NCBI RefSeq assembly: GCF_019655855.1
Contig: NZ_BPFX01000021.1
Coordinates: 8,583 to 72,582, forward strand
From: Pseudomonas paralcaligenes
GTDB lineage: Bacteria; Pseudomonadota; Gammaproteobacteria; Pseudomonadales; Pseudomonadaceae
Direction: 5' to 3'
DNA length: 64,000 nucleotides
The position numbers were made by a program, and so were the translations under genes. Below the pieces are notes generated by a model. That model searched no databases. It saw only the letters and a program-made list of their open reading frames with translations, and had not been told where the DNA came from. Positions within the stretch are counted from its first letter, which is position 1. Every line of letters begins with the position of its first letter. Below are positions 54,101 through 64,000 of the stretch, in pieces.

Positions 54101-57100
54101 CCAGCCGGTCTTCATCGACCAAAACAACCGCTTCCCGAACCCCGGCCAGCGCGCTCAGGCGCGCCTCGATCTCACCCAGCTCGATGCGGAAACCACGGAT
54201 TTTCACCTGCTGGTCCATCCGTCCGATGTATTCCACTGCACCATCGGAACACAGCCGCGCCAGGTCACCAGTGCGGTACAGGCGACCTCCATCGGCGCCA
54301 TGCGGGTCAGGTAAAAAGCGCGCAGCACTCAGGTCGCCACGGTTCAGGTAACCTCGTGCCAGACCATCACGCCCCACGTACAGCTCACCCACGCATCCCG
54401 CCGGCACTGGATTCAACTCACCGTCCAGCACATACCAGGACAAGTCCGGGATCGGCAAGCCGATTGGGCTCGCCACACCATTGTCCAGATCGGTCCACGA
54501 TAATGGCCGGTAGGTCACGTGCACGGTGGTTTCAGTAATGCCGTACATGTTGATCAACTGCGTCGGCGCATCGCCAAAACGCTCGAACCACGGCCGCAGG
54601 CTTTGCACTTCAAGAGCCTCGCCACCGAACACCACGGTCCTCAGGTTGTGCGCGCGGCTGTCGGCACACGCTACATGCATCAATTGGCGGAATGCAGACG
54701 GCGTCTGGTTAAGGACCGTCACTCGCTCATTGATCAGCAACTCGTGGAAGTCCTCCGGCGAACGGCTGACTAGATATGGCACGATTACCAGACGCCCGCC
54801 ATGCAGCAATGCACCAAATATTTCCCATACCGAAAAATCGAAAGCGTAGGAATGGAACAGCGTCCAAGTGTCTTCTGCATTAAAGCCGAACCAGCGATCG
54901 GTCCCTGCAAACAGGCGTTGTACGTTGTGATGGCTGAGCAGCGTACCTTTGGGCTTACCGGTCGAACCCGAGGTATAGATGATGTAGGCCAGGTTGGCCG
55001 GGGTCATCACCACTTGCGGATCAGCATCGCTGTAGCCCGTCAGATCTTCATCAAGGGCCAGAATCGGCCCGTCAAAGTTCGGAAACTTCAGCCCTGGCTG
55101 GCTCAGCAGCAATGCGATGCCGCTGTCCTGCATCATGAATTCCAGACGCTGGGACGGATACATCGGATCCAACGGAACATAGGCACCACCCGCCTTGAGG
55201 ATCGCCAGTAAGCCAACCACCAGCTCCAGTGAACGCTCGGCCACCAGACCCACCCGTACCTCAGGACCTACACCGGCAGCAATCAAACGGTGAGCCAGGC
55301 GGTTGGCGCGGATGTTGAGCTCAACATAACTCAGTTGCGCACCATCGAAACTCAGTGCTACCGCCTGCGGTGCACGTATCGCCCATGCAGCAATGCGCTG
55401 GTGCAGGCATGCGTCACTGGTGTAGCGCACAGCCTGTGGATTGAGGGCATGAATCAGCTCATCACGCTCCGCCCCCAGGATATCCAGCTCACCCACAGGG
55501 GTATCAATTGCAACTGAACCAAACGCCGTCAGCAGGCGCTGCAGATGAATGGCCAGTTGCTTGGCAATACCCTGATCAAGTCTGGCAAGGTTGTAGCGCA
55601 ACTCAATAGACAACTGTTGACCCAGGCCGACGACCAGGGTCAGGGGGTAATGGCTCTGCTCGCGATCGAGCACCTGACCAAAACTCAACTCACCCGAACC
55701 ACCAGCTTCCAGGGCTTCAGATATCGGGTAGTTTTCGAAAACGACCAGACTGTCGAACAATGCCGAGCCGCCCTGGCCTGTCCAGCGTTGGATATCAAAC
55801 AGCGGGGTATGCTCATACTCTCGCAGGTTCAGGTTCCGCGCCTGCAGCGCCTGCATTACCTGTGCAAGACCCAGCTCACCGGTCGCTGCGAAACGAACAG
55901 GCAAGGTATTGATGAACAAGCCGACCTGCTGCTCGATACCCTTGAGTTCAGCCGGGCGCCCAGACACAGTCGCCCCGAACACTACTTCGTCACGCCCAAG
56001 GTAGCGCTGCAACACCAATGCCCAGGCACCTTGCACCAATGTATTGACGGTGACTTTCATGTTGCGGGCCAAGGCTTCCAGGCTGCCGGTTTCAGCGACC
56101 GACAAAAGCACATAGCTTTCGCTATAACCAATCTGCCCACGATCACGGACTGGCAATGCATCGGTCAGCAAAGATGGCTCACCCAAGCCGGCCAGTTCCT
56201 GCTGCCAGAAGTCCTGGTCACGTGCCTGATCCTGGCGGGCCAGCCAGGCAATGTAGTCACGGTAGCGGCCCGATTGACGAGGCAGTGCCTCCCCTGCGTA
56301 GGCCAACATCACCTCTCCCATCAGTTGCGAGCAACTCCAGCCATCCATGAGAATGTGATGGTGGGTGTAGATCAGGTGCCAGCTCTGCTCACCGCGGTGC
56401 ACGAGCAGCAGACGTAATAGGGGTCCATTGGACAGATCGAAACCAACCTTCAGTTCAGCATGAGCCAGCGCCTCAAGCTGCTCTCGGCTCTGCTCTTCGA
56501 CTACCTGCAGGGGCACCAGCACCTGGCGGCTCACCAGTTGCACAGGTCGTTGTAACCCCTCCCAGATGAAACTGGTGCGTAATATCTGATGACGCTCGAT
56601 GACCCGCTGCCAGGACGCGCGGAAACGCTCCGGATCCAGGCCGTGGATATCCACACGCAGTTGGTTGATATAGTCACCACCCGTCTGTTCATACAGCGTA
56701 TGGAACAACATTCCCTGCTGCATTGGCGACAGCGGATAAAGGTCTTCGATATCCCGAGCCGCTAACGGCAGACTACTCAATTGAGACTGACTGATGGTGG
56801 CCAGATCGAAGTCGGATGGCGACACGCTGCCATTGTGCGGATCACAACAATGCTCGATCAGCAAGCGCAGCTCGGCCGCATAGGCATCGGCCAGACGTTG
56901 CATCACCGCTGGTTCGAACATGGCCTCACTGAAGGTCCAGCTCAGACTCAGCTCACCACCGTAGACTTGGCCGTTGATCGATAACCAGTTATCCAGCGGC
57001 GCATGGTCACTGATATCTGCCCCATGTGCCTCTCCCGTCGGCAGGAAGGCGCTGGCCTGACCCTGGAACGAATTATCAAACTGTCCAAGGTAGTTGAAGG

Positions 57101-60100
57101 TGACCCGCGCCTCGGGCAGGCGCTGCAGACGCTCACGCTGCTCAACGCTGCCCAGGTAACGGAGCACACCATAACCCAGGCCTTTGTCCGGCACGGCACG
57201 CAGCATTTCCTTGACCTGCAGGATGGACGTGCCCAGGTCATCGTTAGTGCGCAAGCGCACCGGGTACATGCTGGTGAACCAGCCCACCGTGCGGGTTAGG
57301 TCAATATCATCGTAGAGGGTTTCGCGACCATGCCCCTCGAGTTGCACAACCAGCTCCGCCTGGCCAGTCCAAGCGTTTATCGCACGTGCCAATGCCGTCA
57401 ACAGCAAGTCGTTGACCTGGGTACGGTAAGCAGCCGGCGCCTCTTGCAGCAGTTGGGAGGTATAATGCGCGTCCAGGTGCGTCTGCACACTGGATGCCTC
57501 GCCGGTAAGCAGCCTGGCCTGTGCGTCCGCCCCTGGCAAGTGAGTGTCTACACCTTCAAGCTGGGCTGCCCAGAATTCCAGTTGCTCTTGCAGCGCGCCA
57601 ACGCCAGCCTGCTGCTGCAAACGCTCGGCCCAAGCCTTGACCGAACTGGTACGGGCCGGCAAATGCACAGCTTCACCACGACAGGCCTGCTCATAAGCCT
57701 GTTGCAGGTCTTCCAGCAGAATACGCCAGGAAACCCCGTCCACGGCCAGGTGATGAATTGCCAGAATCAAACGCTGGCTGCCATCCGCCAGATCGGCCAA
57801 TACCGCACGTATCAGTGGGCCATTGGCCAGGTTCAGACTGCGCTGGGCTCGCTCGCCCAACGCCTCCAGCTCGACGGCATCAATCACCTGGGCCTGCCAT
57901 AGCAAGTCCTGCGGCGCCTCAGCATCGCTGTAGCGAGCCTGACACCCCTCGGGGCTTTCGCTGAACCGCAGGCGCAGTGCGTCATGCTGCTCCCACAAAA
58001 TGCTCAGTGCACTCTGCAGAGCCGGACGATCAACCAGATCGCGGGCGCGCAGTATCACAGACTGGTTGAAGTGCCATGGCTCGGATAGCGCCTGCTCGAA
58101 GAAACGCTGCTGAATCGGCAATAGTGGCAGCTCGCCGCTGGCCGGGACTTGGTCAATCTGAAGCCCACTCTCATCGCCCTGCGTGGCCACCGAAGCCAGG
58201 CCCTGCACCGTCTGGTGCTGGAACAATTGCTTGGGCGTGAAGCGGATACCGGCCTGACGAGCACGGCTGACTACCTGGATCGAGATGATCGAATCGCCGC
58301 CCAGTTCGAAGAAATTGTCGCTCAGGCCAACTTGTTCGATGCCCAGCACCTCGGCCCAGATCGCGGCGATCTGTTGCTCCAGTTCGCTTTGCGGCATCAC
58401 ATAGGTCACTTGCAGTTGGCTGGCATCCGGTTTGGGCAGCGCCTTGCGGTCCAGCTTACCGTTCGCAGTCAGCGGCAGTTTGTCCAGCAACACCCAGTGC
58501 GCCGGCACCATGTAGTCCGGCAGCACCATCTTGAGCTGCCCACGCAAGCGCTGGCACAGCGCACTTTCATCTTCGTGCTGACCCGCCTCGGCAATCAGGT
58601 AAGCCACCAGTTGCTTACCGCTCGGGCCGTCGATATCCAATACTACCGCCTCACGAACTTCGGAGCACTGCTGCAACCTGGCTTCTATTTCGCCCAGCTC
58701 GATGCGGAAGCCACGGATCTTCACCTGATGGTCGATGCGACCGACATATTCGATCACTCCTTCGCCACGATCACGCGCCAGATCGCCGGTACGGTACAAG
58801 CGACCGCCGCCATGCTCGCTGCGGTCGAACGGATCGGGGATGAAACGCTCGGCAGTCAGAGCTGCACGCTGGTGGTAACCACGGGCCAGGCCAGCCTGGC
58901 CGACATGCAGCTCACCGTAGGTGCCGGGAACGGCGAGGTTCAACTGGCCGTCGAGCAAATACCAGGACAGATCCGGAATTACCTCGCCAATTGGACTGAG
59001 CGCATCCTGCTGCAGGTCGGCTGAGTTCAACGGCCGGTAGGTCACATGTACGGTAGTCTCGGTGATGCCATACATGTTGACCAGTTGCGGGCCGGCATCA
59101 CCGAAGCGGGCGAACCAGGGTTGCAGGCTGTTGACATCCAGCGCCTCGCCGCCGAACACCACGTAACGCAAGGCAAGCCCCGGCACGCTACCTGCCAGAT
59201 CGCAGGCAACCGGGATCAGGTGCTTGAATGCAGATGGCGTCTGGTTGAGCACCGTGACCCGCTCGCGCACCAACAGGGCATGCAGGTCCTCGGGCGAGCG
59301 CGCCACTTCCTTGGGTACCAGTACTGCCTTACCGCCGTACAACAGGGCGCCAAACAGCTCCCACACCGAGAAGTCAAAGGCGTAGGAGTGAAACACGCTC
59401 CACACGTCCTGCGCATTGAAGTCGAACCAGTTCTGGGTGGACTGGAACAGGCGCATCACATTGTGGTGCGGCAGCAGTGTGCCCTTGGGCCTACCGGTGG
59501 AGCCGGAGGTGTAGATCACATAGGCCAGGTTGTCAGGCGTGGTGAGCAGCACCGGATTGTCGCGGCTCTGCTGTTCGATAACGGCCTGACCAGCATCGAG
59601 GAGCACGCTGCGCACGCCGGCCGGAATCGGCAACTGCGCCTGCAGGTGGGCCTGGGTCACCAGCAGTTCGATGCCGCTGTCCTCAATCATATAGCTCAGG
59701 CGAGCTTCGGGGTATTCGGGATCCAGCGGCACATAGGCGCCACCGGCCTTGAGGATAGCCAGGATGCCAACCACCATGTCTAGGCTGCGCTCCACAGCAA
59801 GCCCCACTCGTACATCTGGACCGACACCCTGGGCGCATAGGACGTAGGCGAACTGGTTGGCGCGCTGGTTCAACGCATCGTAGGTCAGCGTCTGCTCGCC
59901 AATGGCTACGGCAATAGCCTGTGGTGTGGCGGCGGCGCGCTGCTCTACGGCCTGATGAATGCACAGCTCGCGGCCATGTTGTACATGGGCCGGGTTCCAA
60001 TCCTGCACCAGCCGCTGTTGCTCCTGCAGGTTCAACAGCGGCAAGTCTGCGAGCCGCTGTTGCGGCCGCTGCACAATCGCTTCCAGCAAACGCTGCCAGT

Positions 60101-61474
60101 GTTTGGCCATGCCTGCGATGGACTGAGAGTCGAACAGTGCCGTGGAGTAGTTCAGCGAAGCATCAATGCCCTGCTCGTGTTCAAAGATTTCCAGCATCAG
60201 GTCGAACTGAGAAGTATCGGTGTCCCATGCCAAGCTCTCCACCGTCAGTCCTGGCAACTCATGGCGTTGCCCCTTGACCTGGGTCTGGTGGTTGTACATC
60301 ACCTGGAACAACGGGCTGTGGCTGAGGCTACGCTCGGGCTGTAGGGCATCAACCAGTTGCTCGAACGGCAAGTCCTGATGGACCTGGGCACCCAGTACAG
60401 CCTGCTTGACCTGCGCCAACAGCGTGGTGAAGGTGCTGTGCGGGTCGAACTCGGCCTTGAGCACCTGGGTGTTGACGAAGAAGCCGATCAGGCCTTCAGT
60501 CTCCACCCGGTTGCGGTTGGCAATCGGGATGCCGACACGGATATCGCTCTGACCCGAATAGCGTTGCAGCAGGGCCTGGAAGCTGGCCAACAGCACCATG
60601 AACAGGGTCATGCCCTGCTGCTGAGCCAATTGCTTGAGCTTGTGGGCCAGGGAGGAGTCAAGCTGAATATCCAGGCTGGAACCAGCATCGCTGCGCACCG
60701 CTGGACGTGGCCGGTCGGTCGGCAACTCCAGCACCGGCTGGTCGTCGCCCAACTGGTTTTTCCAGTAACTCAGCTGCCGCTCCAGTTCGCCGTTTTCCAT
60801 CCATTGGCGCTGCCAGAGCGCATAGTCAGCGTACTGAATGGGCAAATCCGGCAAGCTCACGGGGAGCCATTGCACAGGCCCTGATAGACCTGCACCAACT
60901 CATCTACCAGAATCGGCATCGACCAGCCATCGGAGACAACATGGTGCAAAGTCATGATCAACACATGTTCATCGGTTGCCAATTGCAACAGTTTCACCCG
61001 CATTAACGGGCCATGCTCCAGATCGAACGGTCGCCGGGTCTCACTTTCGACCAAAGCCTTGACGGCAGAATCCCGTGCGCCGCCAGCAGGCAGGCCCAAG
61101 GCTTGGATCTCCAGGGCTATTGGTGCGGGCGGATGAATGATCTGTACTACGCGATCGCCCTCCTGCCGGAGGGTGGTGCGCAGGGTTTCGTGACGGGCGT
61201 TTAAAGCCTCGAAGCTGGCACCAAGGGCCTTAATGTCCAAGTCGCCCTTGAGCACAAGGGCGGTGGGTATGTTGTAGGCGGAGCTATCCGGCTCCATCTG
61301 CCACAGGAACCACTGGCGCTGCTGGGCATAGGACAGAGCCAGACTGTCCTCGGGATCCCTCGGGCAGATTGGCCCGACTCCGTACAAATTGATCCCCTGC
61401 TCTTTTAGCAGGGTCGCCAGAGCCTTACGCTCCTTGCCAGATAACAGTTTTACGGAGTCGAGTAACGCCTGCAC
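51186..61474 (-). CDS. Large non-ribosomal peptide synthetase with C-terminal beta-hydroxylase; one-base frameshift near 60867
   Basis: About 3430 residues if the frameshift is repaired: C-A(Thr)-T-E-C-A(Thr)-T-C-TauD. Both A pockets read DFWNVGMVH (Thr code DFWNIGMVHK). T1 is GGDSI, as expected before an epimerisation domain (E, with HHLAVDG). The second C (HHILMDG) should take a D-donor. The last 375 residues are a TauD/SyrP-like Fe(II), 2-oxoglutarate hydroxylase with HNESSHQ (HxE) and a distal His in VAHARDP. The start is a GTG at 61474 with GGGGA in front. The reading frame breaks around 60863-60870: TCCCCGTGA needs one more C to join CNGSP to VSLPDLPIQYADYALWQRQW. Confidence 0.9.
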
Positions 61475-61485
61475 TGAAACATCCC

Positions 61486-64000
61486 CTATGAGATCAACTC
61501 ATCAATTTCCTCCTCAGTAAGACGTTTAAGGGCCTCCAGCGATTTAGCCAGTTGCTCCTGAATCGGGTCAGCCACCGGGGTTTTCTCCGACAGCCGTGAT
61601 GCGAAGTCCCCCAGGCGCGGAGCCTCGAACAAGTCCCTGAGCTGCACTTCGATACCGATGACCTGGCGAATCCGCGAGATCACCTGAGTGGCCAACAGCG
61701 AGTGGCCGCCCAGCCCGAAGAAGTTGTCGGTCAGACCGACCTGCTCCAGACCCAGCACCTGTGCCCAAATCGCAGCCAGTTGATGCTCCAACTCCGTCTG
61801 CGGCGCCATGTAGGCCTGCTGCAACTGGCTGGCATCGGGCTTGGGCAATGACTTGCGCTCCAGCTTGCCGTTGACCGTCAACGGCAGCTTGTCCAGCAGT
61901 AGCAGGTGTGCCGGCACCATGTAGTCCGGCAGCACCGCCCTCAACCGCTCGCGCAGGCTGCTGCGTAGCGCGTGCCACTGCTGCTCCGTCAACTCCACAA
62001 CTGCTACCAGATAGGCTACCAGTTGCTTGCCAGCCGGGCCTTCCTGGGCCAACACCACCGCCTCGCGGATAGTCGGCTCATCTAGCAGCTTCGCCTCGAT
62101 CTCACCCAGCTCGATACGGAAGCCACGGATCTTCACCTGGTGGTCGATGCGACCGACGTACTCGATCCCCCTTTCGCCACGGTCACGAGCCAGATCACCG
62201 GTTCGGTAGAGCCGCCCACCGCCCTGCTCGCCGAACGGATCGGGGATAAAGCGTTCCGCTGTCAGCGCTGGACGGTTGTGGTAGCCCCTCGCCAATCCCG
62301 CACGCCCCACATGCAGTTCGCCATGGCTACCGGGAGTCGCCAGGTTGAGTTGGCCATCCAGCAGGTACAAGGACAGATCAGGGATCGCTTCGCCGACCGG
62401 GCTAGCCGCGCCCTGTTCCAGATCCGCTAGCCCCAGCGGCCTGTAGGTCACATGCACCGTGGTTTCGGTGATGCCATACATGTTGATCAGTCGCGGCTTG
62501 CGATCGCCGAAGCGATCGAACCAAGGCACAAGGCTGCTCACTTCCAGAGCCTCACCGCCGAACACGATATAGCGCAGCGCCAGGTCATCGGCGCCCGCCG
62601 TGGCAATCGGAATCAACTGCCGGAACGCCGAGGGTGTCTGATTCAGCACCGTGACTTGCTCCTGAACCAAGAGCGCATGGAAATCTTCCGGCGAGCGTGC
62701 CATTTCCCTCGGCACGATCACCGCCCGCCCCCCGTGCAGCAACGCGCCGAACAGCTCCCAGACCGAGAAATCGAAGGCGTAGGAGTGGAAGACCGCCCAC
62801 ACATCATGTTCATCGAAATGGAACCAGGACTCCGTCGCCTGGAACAGGCGCATTACGTTGTGATGCGGCAGCAACGTGCCTTTCGGCTTGCCAGTGGAAC
62901 CGGAGGTGTAGATCACATAGGCCAGGTTCTCCGGCTGCGCCAAATTGCTTGGATTGACTTCGCCGTAACCTGCCAGCCACTCCTCACCTGCCTCAAGTTC
63001 CAGGCAGGTAGCGCCTTCAGGAACCGGAAGTGATGATGTGAGATGCGCCTGGGTCAACAGTAAGCGGATACCGCTGTCTTCCATCATGTAGGCCAGACGA
63101 TCCTGCGGATATTCCGGATCCAGCGGTACATAGGCACCGCCTGCCTTGAGGATGCCCAGCAGCCCTACCACCATCTCCAGGCTGTGCTCCACCGCGATGC
63201 CCACCAGCACGTCCGGCCCCACGCCCAGTTCCCGTAACTTGTGCGCCAGACGGTTAGCACGACGATTCAGTTCATTGTAGCTAAGTGCCTGTCCGTCAAA
63301 CACCAGCGCCCTCGCGTCTGGCGACTTCTCTACCTGCTGCTCGATCAGTTGATGGATGCAGGCTTCGCTAGGGTAGCTAGCCTGGGTATGGTTCCACACC
63401 TGGATCAGTTGCTGCTGTTCCTGCTCATCCAGCAGCGGCAGCTCGGATACACGCTGCTGCGGCTTTTTACAGACGCCCTCCAGAAGAATGCGCCAATGCT
63501 CCAACAGCCGCTTGATCGTCGCCCGGTCGAACAACTCCGTCGCATAGCTCAACGAGACACTCAACCCACCTTCGTAATCGCTGGTATCCAGCATCAGGTC
63601 GAACTGCGTGGTCGTGCTGTCCCAGGCCAGTCCTTCGATCCGCAGCCCTGGTAGTTGCCACGCCTCTCCCCTCGCTCCACTCTGGTGGTTAAACATCACC
63701 TGGAACAACGGGCTATGACTCAGGCTGCGTTCCGGCTGCAGAATCTCCACCAACTGCTCGAACGGCAGATCCTGATGCGCCTGCGCACCCAGCGCCGCCT
63801 GCTTGACCTGCTGCAGCAGCTCGTCGAAAGTCATCTGCAGATCGAACTCGGCCCTGAGTACCTGGGTGTTGACGAAGAAACCGATCAGCCCTTCCGTCTC
63901 CACCCGGTTGCGGTTGGCAATAGGTACACCTACGCGAATGTCGTTCTGCCCCGAGTAACGGTGCAGCAGGGTCTGGAAGCTCGCCAGCAGCAGCATGAAC
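61486..64000 (-). CDS. Non-ribosomal peptide synthetase, last module (C-A(Thr)-T), N-terminus beyond window
   Basis: 838 residues visible; the frame is open to the right edge. It begins late in a condensation domain (ASFQTLLHRYSGQNDIRVGVPIANRNRVETEGLIGFFVNTQV). The A domain follows (AYVIYTSGSTGKPKGTLLPHHN), with pocket DFWNIGMVH matching the Thr code exactly. The carrier domain has DNFFGLGGHSLLATQ, and a docking-like tail ends with KRLTEEEIDELIS. The tail and the next synthetase's N-terminus (LLDSVKLLSGKERKALATLL) are probably docking partners. The gap to that GTG start is 11 bp, so they are one operon. Earlier modules, perhaps including the hydroxyornithine one, lie outside. Confidence 0.9.
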   Translation of the reverse strand, partial: FMLLLASFQTLLHRYSGQNDIRVGVPIANRNRVETEGLIGFFVNTQVLRAEFDLQMTFDELLQQVKQAALGAQAHQDLPFEQLVEILQPERSLSHSPLFQVMFNHQSGARGEAWQLPGLRIEGLAWDSTTTQFDLMLDTSDYEGGLSVSLSYATELFDRATIKRLLEHWRILLEGVCKKPQQRVSELPLLDEQEQQQLIQVWNHTQASYPSEACIHQLIEQQVEKSPDARALVFDGQALSYNELNRRANRLAHKLRELGVGPDVLVGIAVEHSLEMVVGLLGILKAGGAYVPLDPEYPQDRLAYMMEDSGIRLLLTQAHLTSSLPVPEGATCLELEAGEEWLAGYGEVNPSNLAQPENLAYVIYTSGSTGKPKGTLLPHHNVMRLFQATESWFHFDEHDVWAVFHSYAFDFSVWELFGALLHGGRAVIVPREMARSPEDFHALLVQEQVTVLNQTPSAFRQLIPIATAGADDLALRYIVFGGEALEVSSLVPWFDRFGDRKPRLINMYGITETTVHVTYRPLGLADLEQGAASPVGEAIPDLSLYLLDGQLNLATPGSHGELHVGRAGLARGYHNRPALTAERFIPDPFGEQGGGRLYRTGDLARDRGERGIEYVGRIDHQVKIRGFRIELGEIEAKLLDEPTIREAVVLAQEGPAGKQLVAYLVAVVELTEQQWHALRSSLRERLRAVLPDYMVPAHLLLLDKLPLTVNGKLERKSLPKPDASQLQQAYMAPQTELEHQLAAIWAQVLGLEQVGLTDNFFGLGGHSLLATQVISRIRQVIGIEVQLRDLFEAPRLGDFASRLSEKTPVADPIQEQLAKSLEALKRLTEEEIDELIS

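Overview
This 64 kb window is chromosomal DNA from a Pseudomonas. Evidence for the genus: a secreted lipase with its dedicated foldase, a cysI-type sulfite reductase followed by a DUF934 gene, pabB, and a long pyoverdine locus with fpvI/fpvR, pvdE, pvdP, pvdQ, pvdM, pvdO, pvdA, fpvA and several peptide synthetases. Most of the DNA is GC-rich. The genomic island and parts of the siderophore locus are visibly less GC-rich.

Layout. 1-4.4 kb: a minus-strand group for polyamine or amine use (periplasmic binding protein cut by the window edge, cupin, FAD amine oxidase) led by two tandem AraC-type regulators. 4.6-6.9 kb: lipA, foldase and a small DUF2970 gene. 6.9-12 kb: a periplasmic sugar-binding-like protein, a 37-residue membrane protein, cysI-DUF934 and pabB. 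12.0-19.2 kb: a decayed prophage or genomic island in a tRNA-Cys gene. It is bounded by 87-bp direct repeats. One repeat contains the 3' part of an intact tRNA-Cys; the other is a displaced 3' tRNA half. Inside are remnants of lysis, recombination, methylase and integrase genes. Genes that still look intact are an EVE/HNH endonuclease-like protein, a DUF6338 gene with two proline-rich microproteins, and two hypothetical proteins.

19.4-64 kb: the pyoverdine locus. The order is pvdQ, fpvI, fpvR, pvdE, pvdP, then a gamma-glutamyltransferase with two large multi-pass membrane proteins, then pvdM-pvdO, a hydroxyornithine acyltransferase-like gene with pvdA, a two-module synthetase with thioesterase (plus strand), an IS3 remnant, fpvA, and three synthetase genes on the minus strand. 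Seven exact TAAAT-N16-CGT sites (the known PvdS promoter pattern) sit before pvdQ, pvdE, pvdP, the transferase operon, pvdM, the acyltransferase-pvdA pair and the thioesterase synthetase. A Fur-like box lies between the divergent fpvI and fpvR.

Assembly logic (inferred from adenylation-pocket residues read by eye): minus-strand synthetases add Thr, Thr (epimerised), Thr and beta-hydroxy-Asp. The hydroxylase is fused to the end of one synthetase, while the Asp-loading domain and a degenerate condensation-like interface domain lie on the next. The plus-strand synthetase then adds Ser and an Ala-like residue and releases the chain. PvdA and the acyltransferase imply an acylated hydroxyornithine, but no matching adenylation domain is visible; it may lie upstream of the right edge. 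The second synthetase is broken by a one-base frameshift near 60,867, either real or a sequence error.
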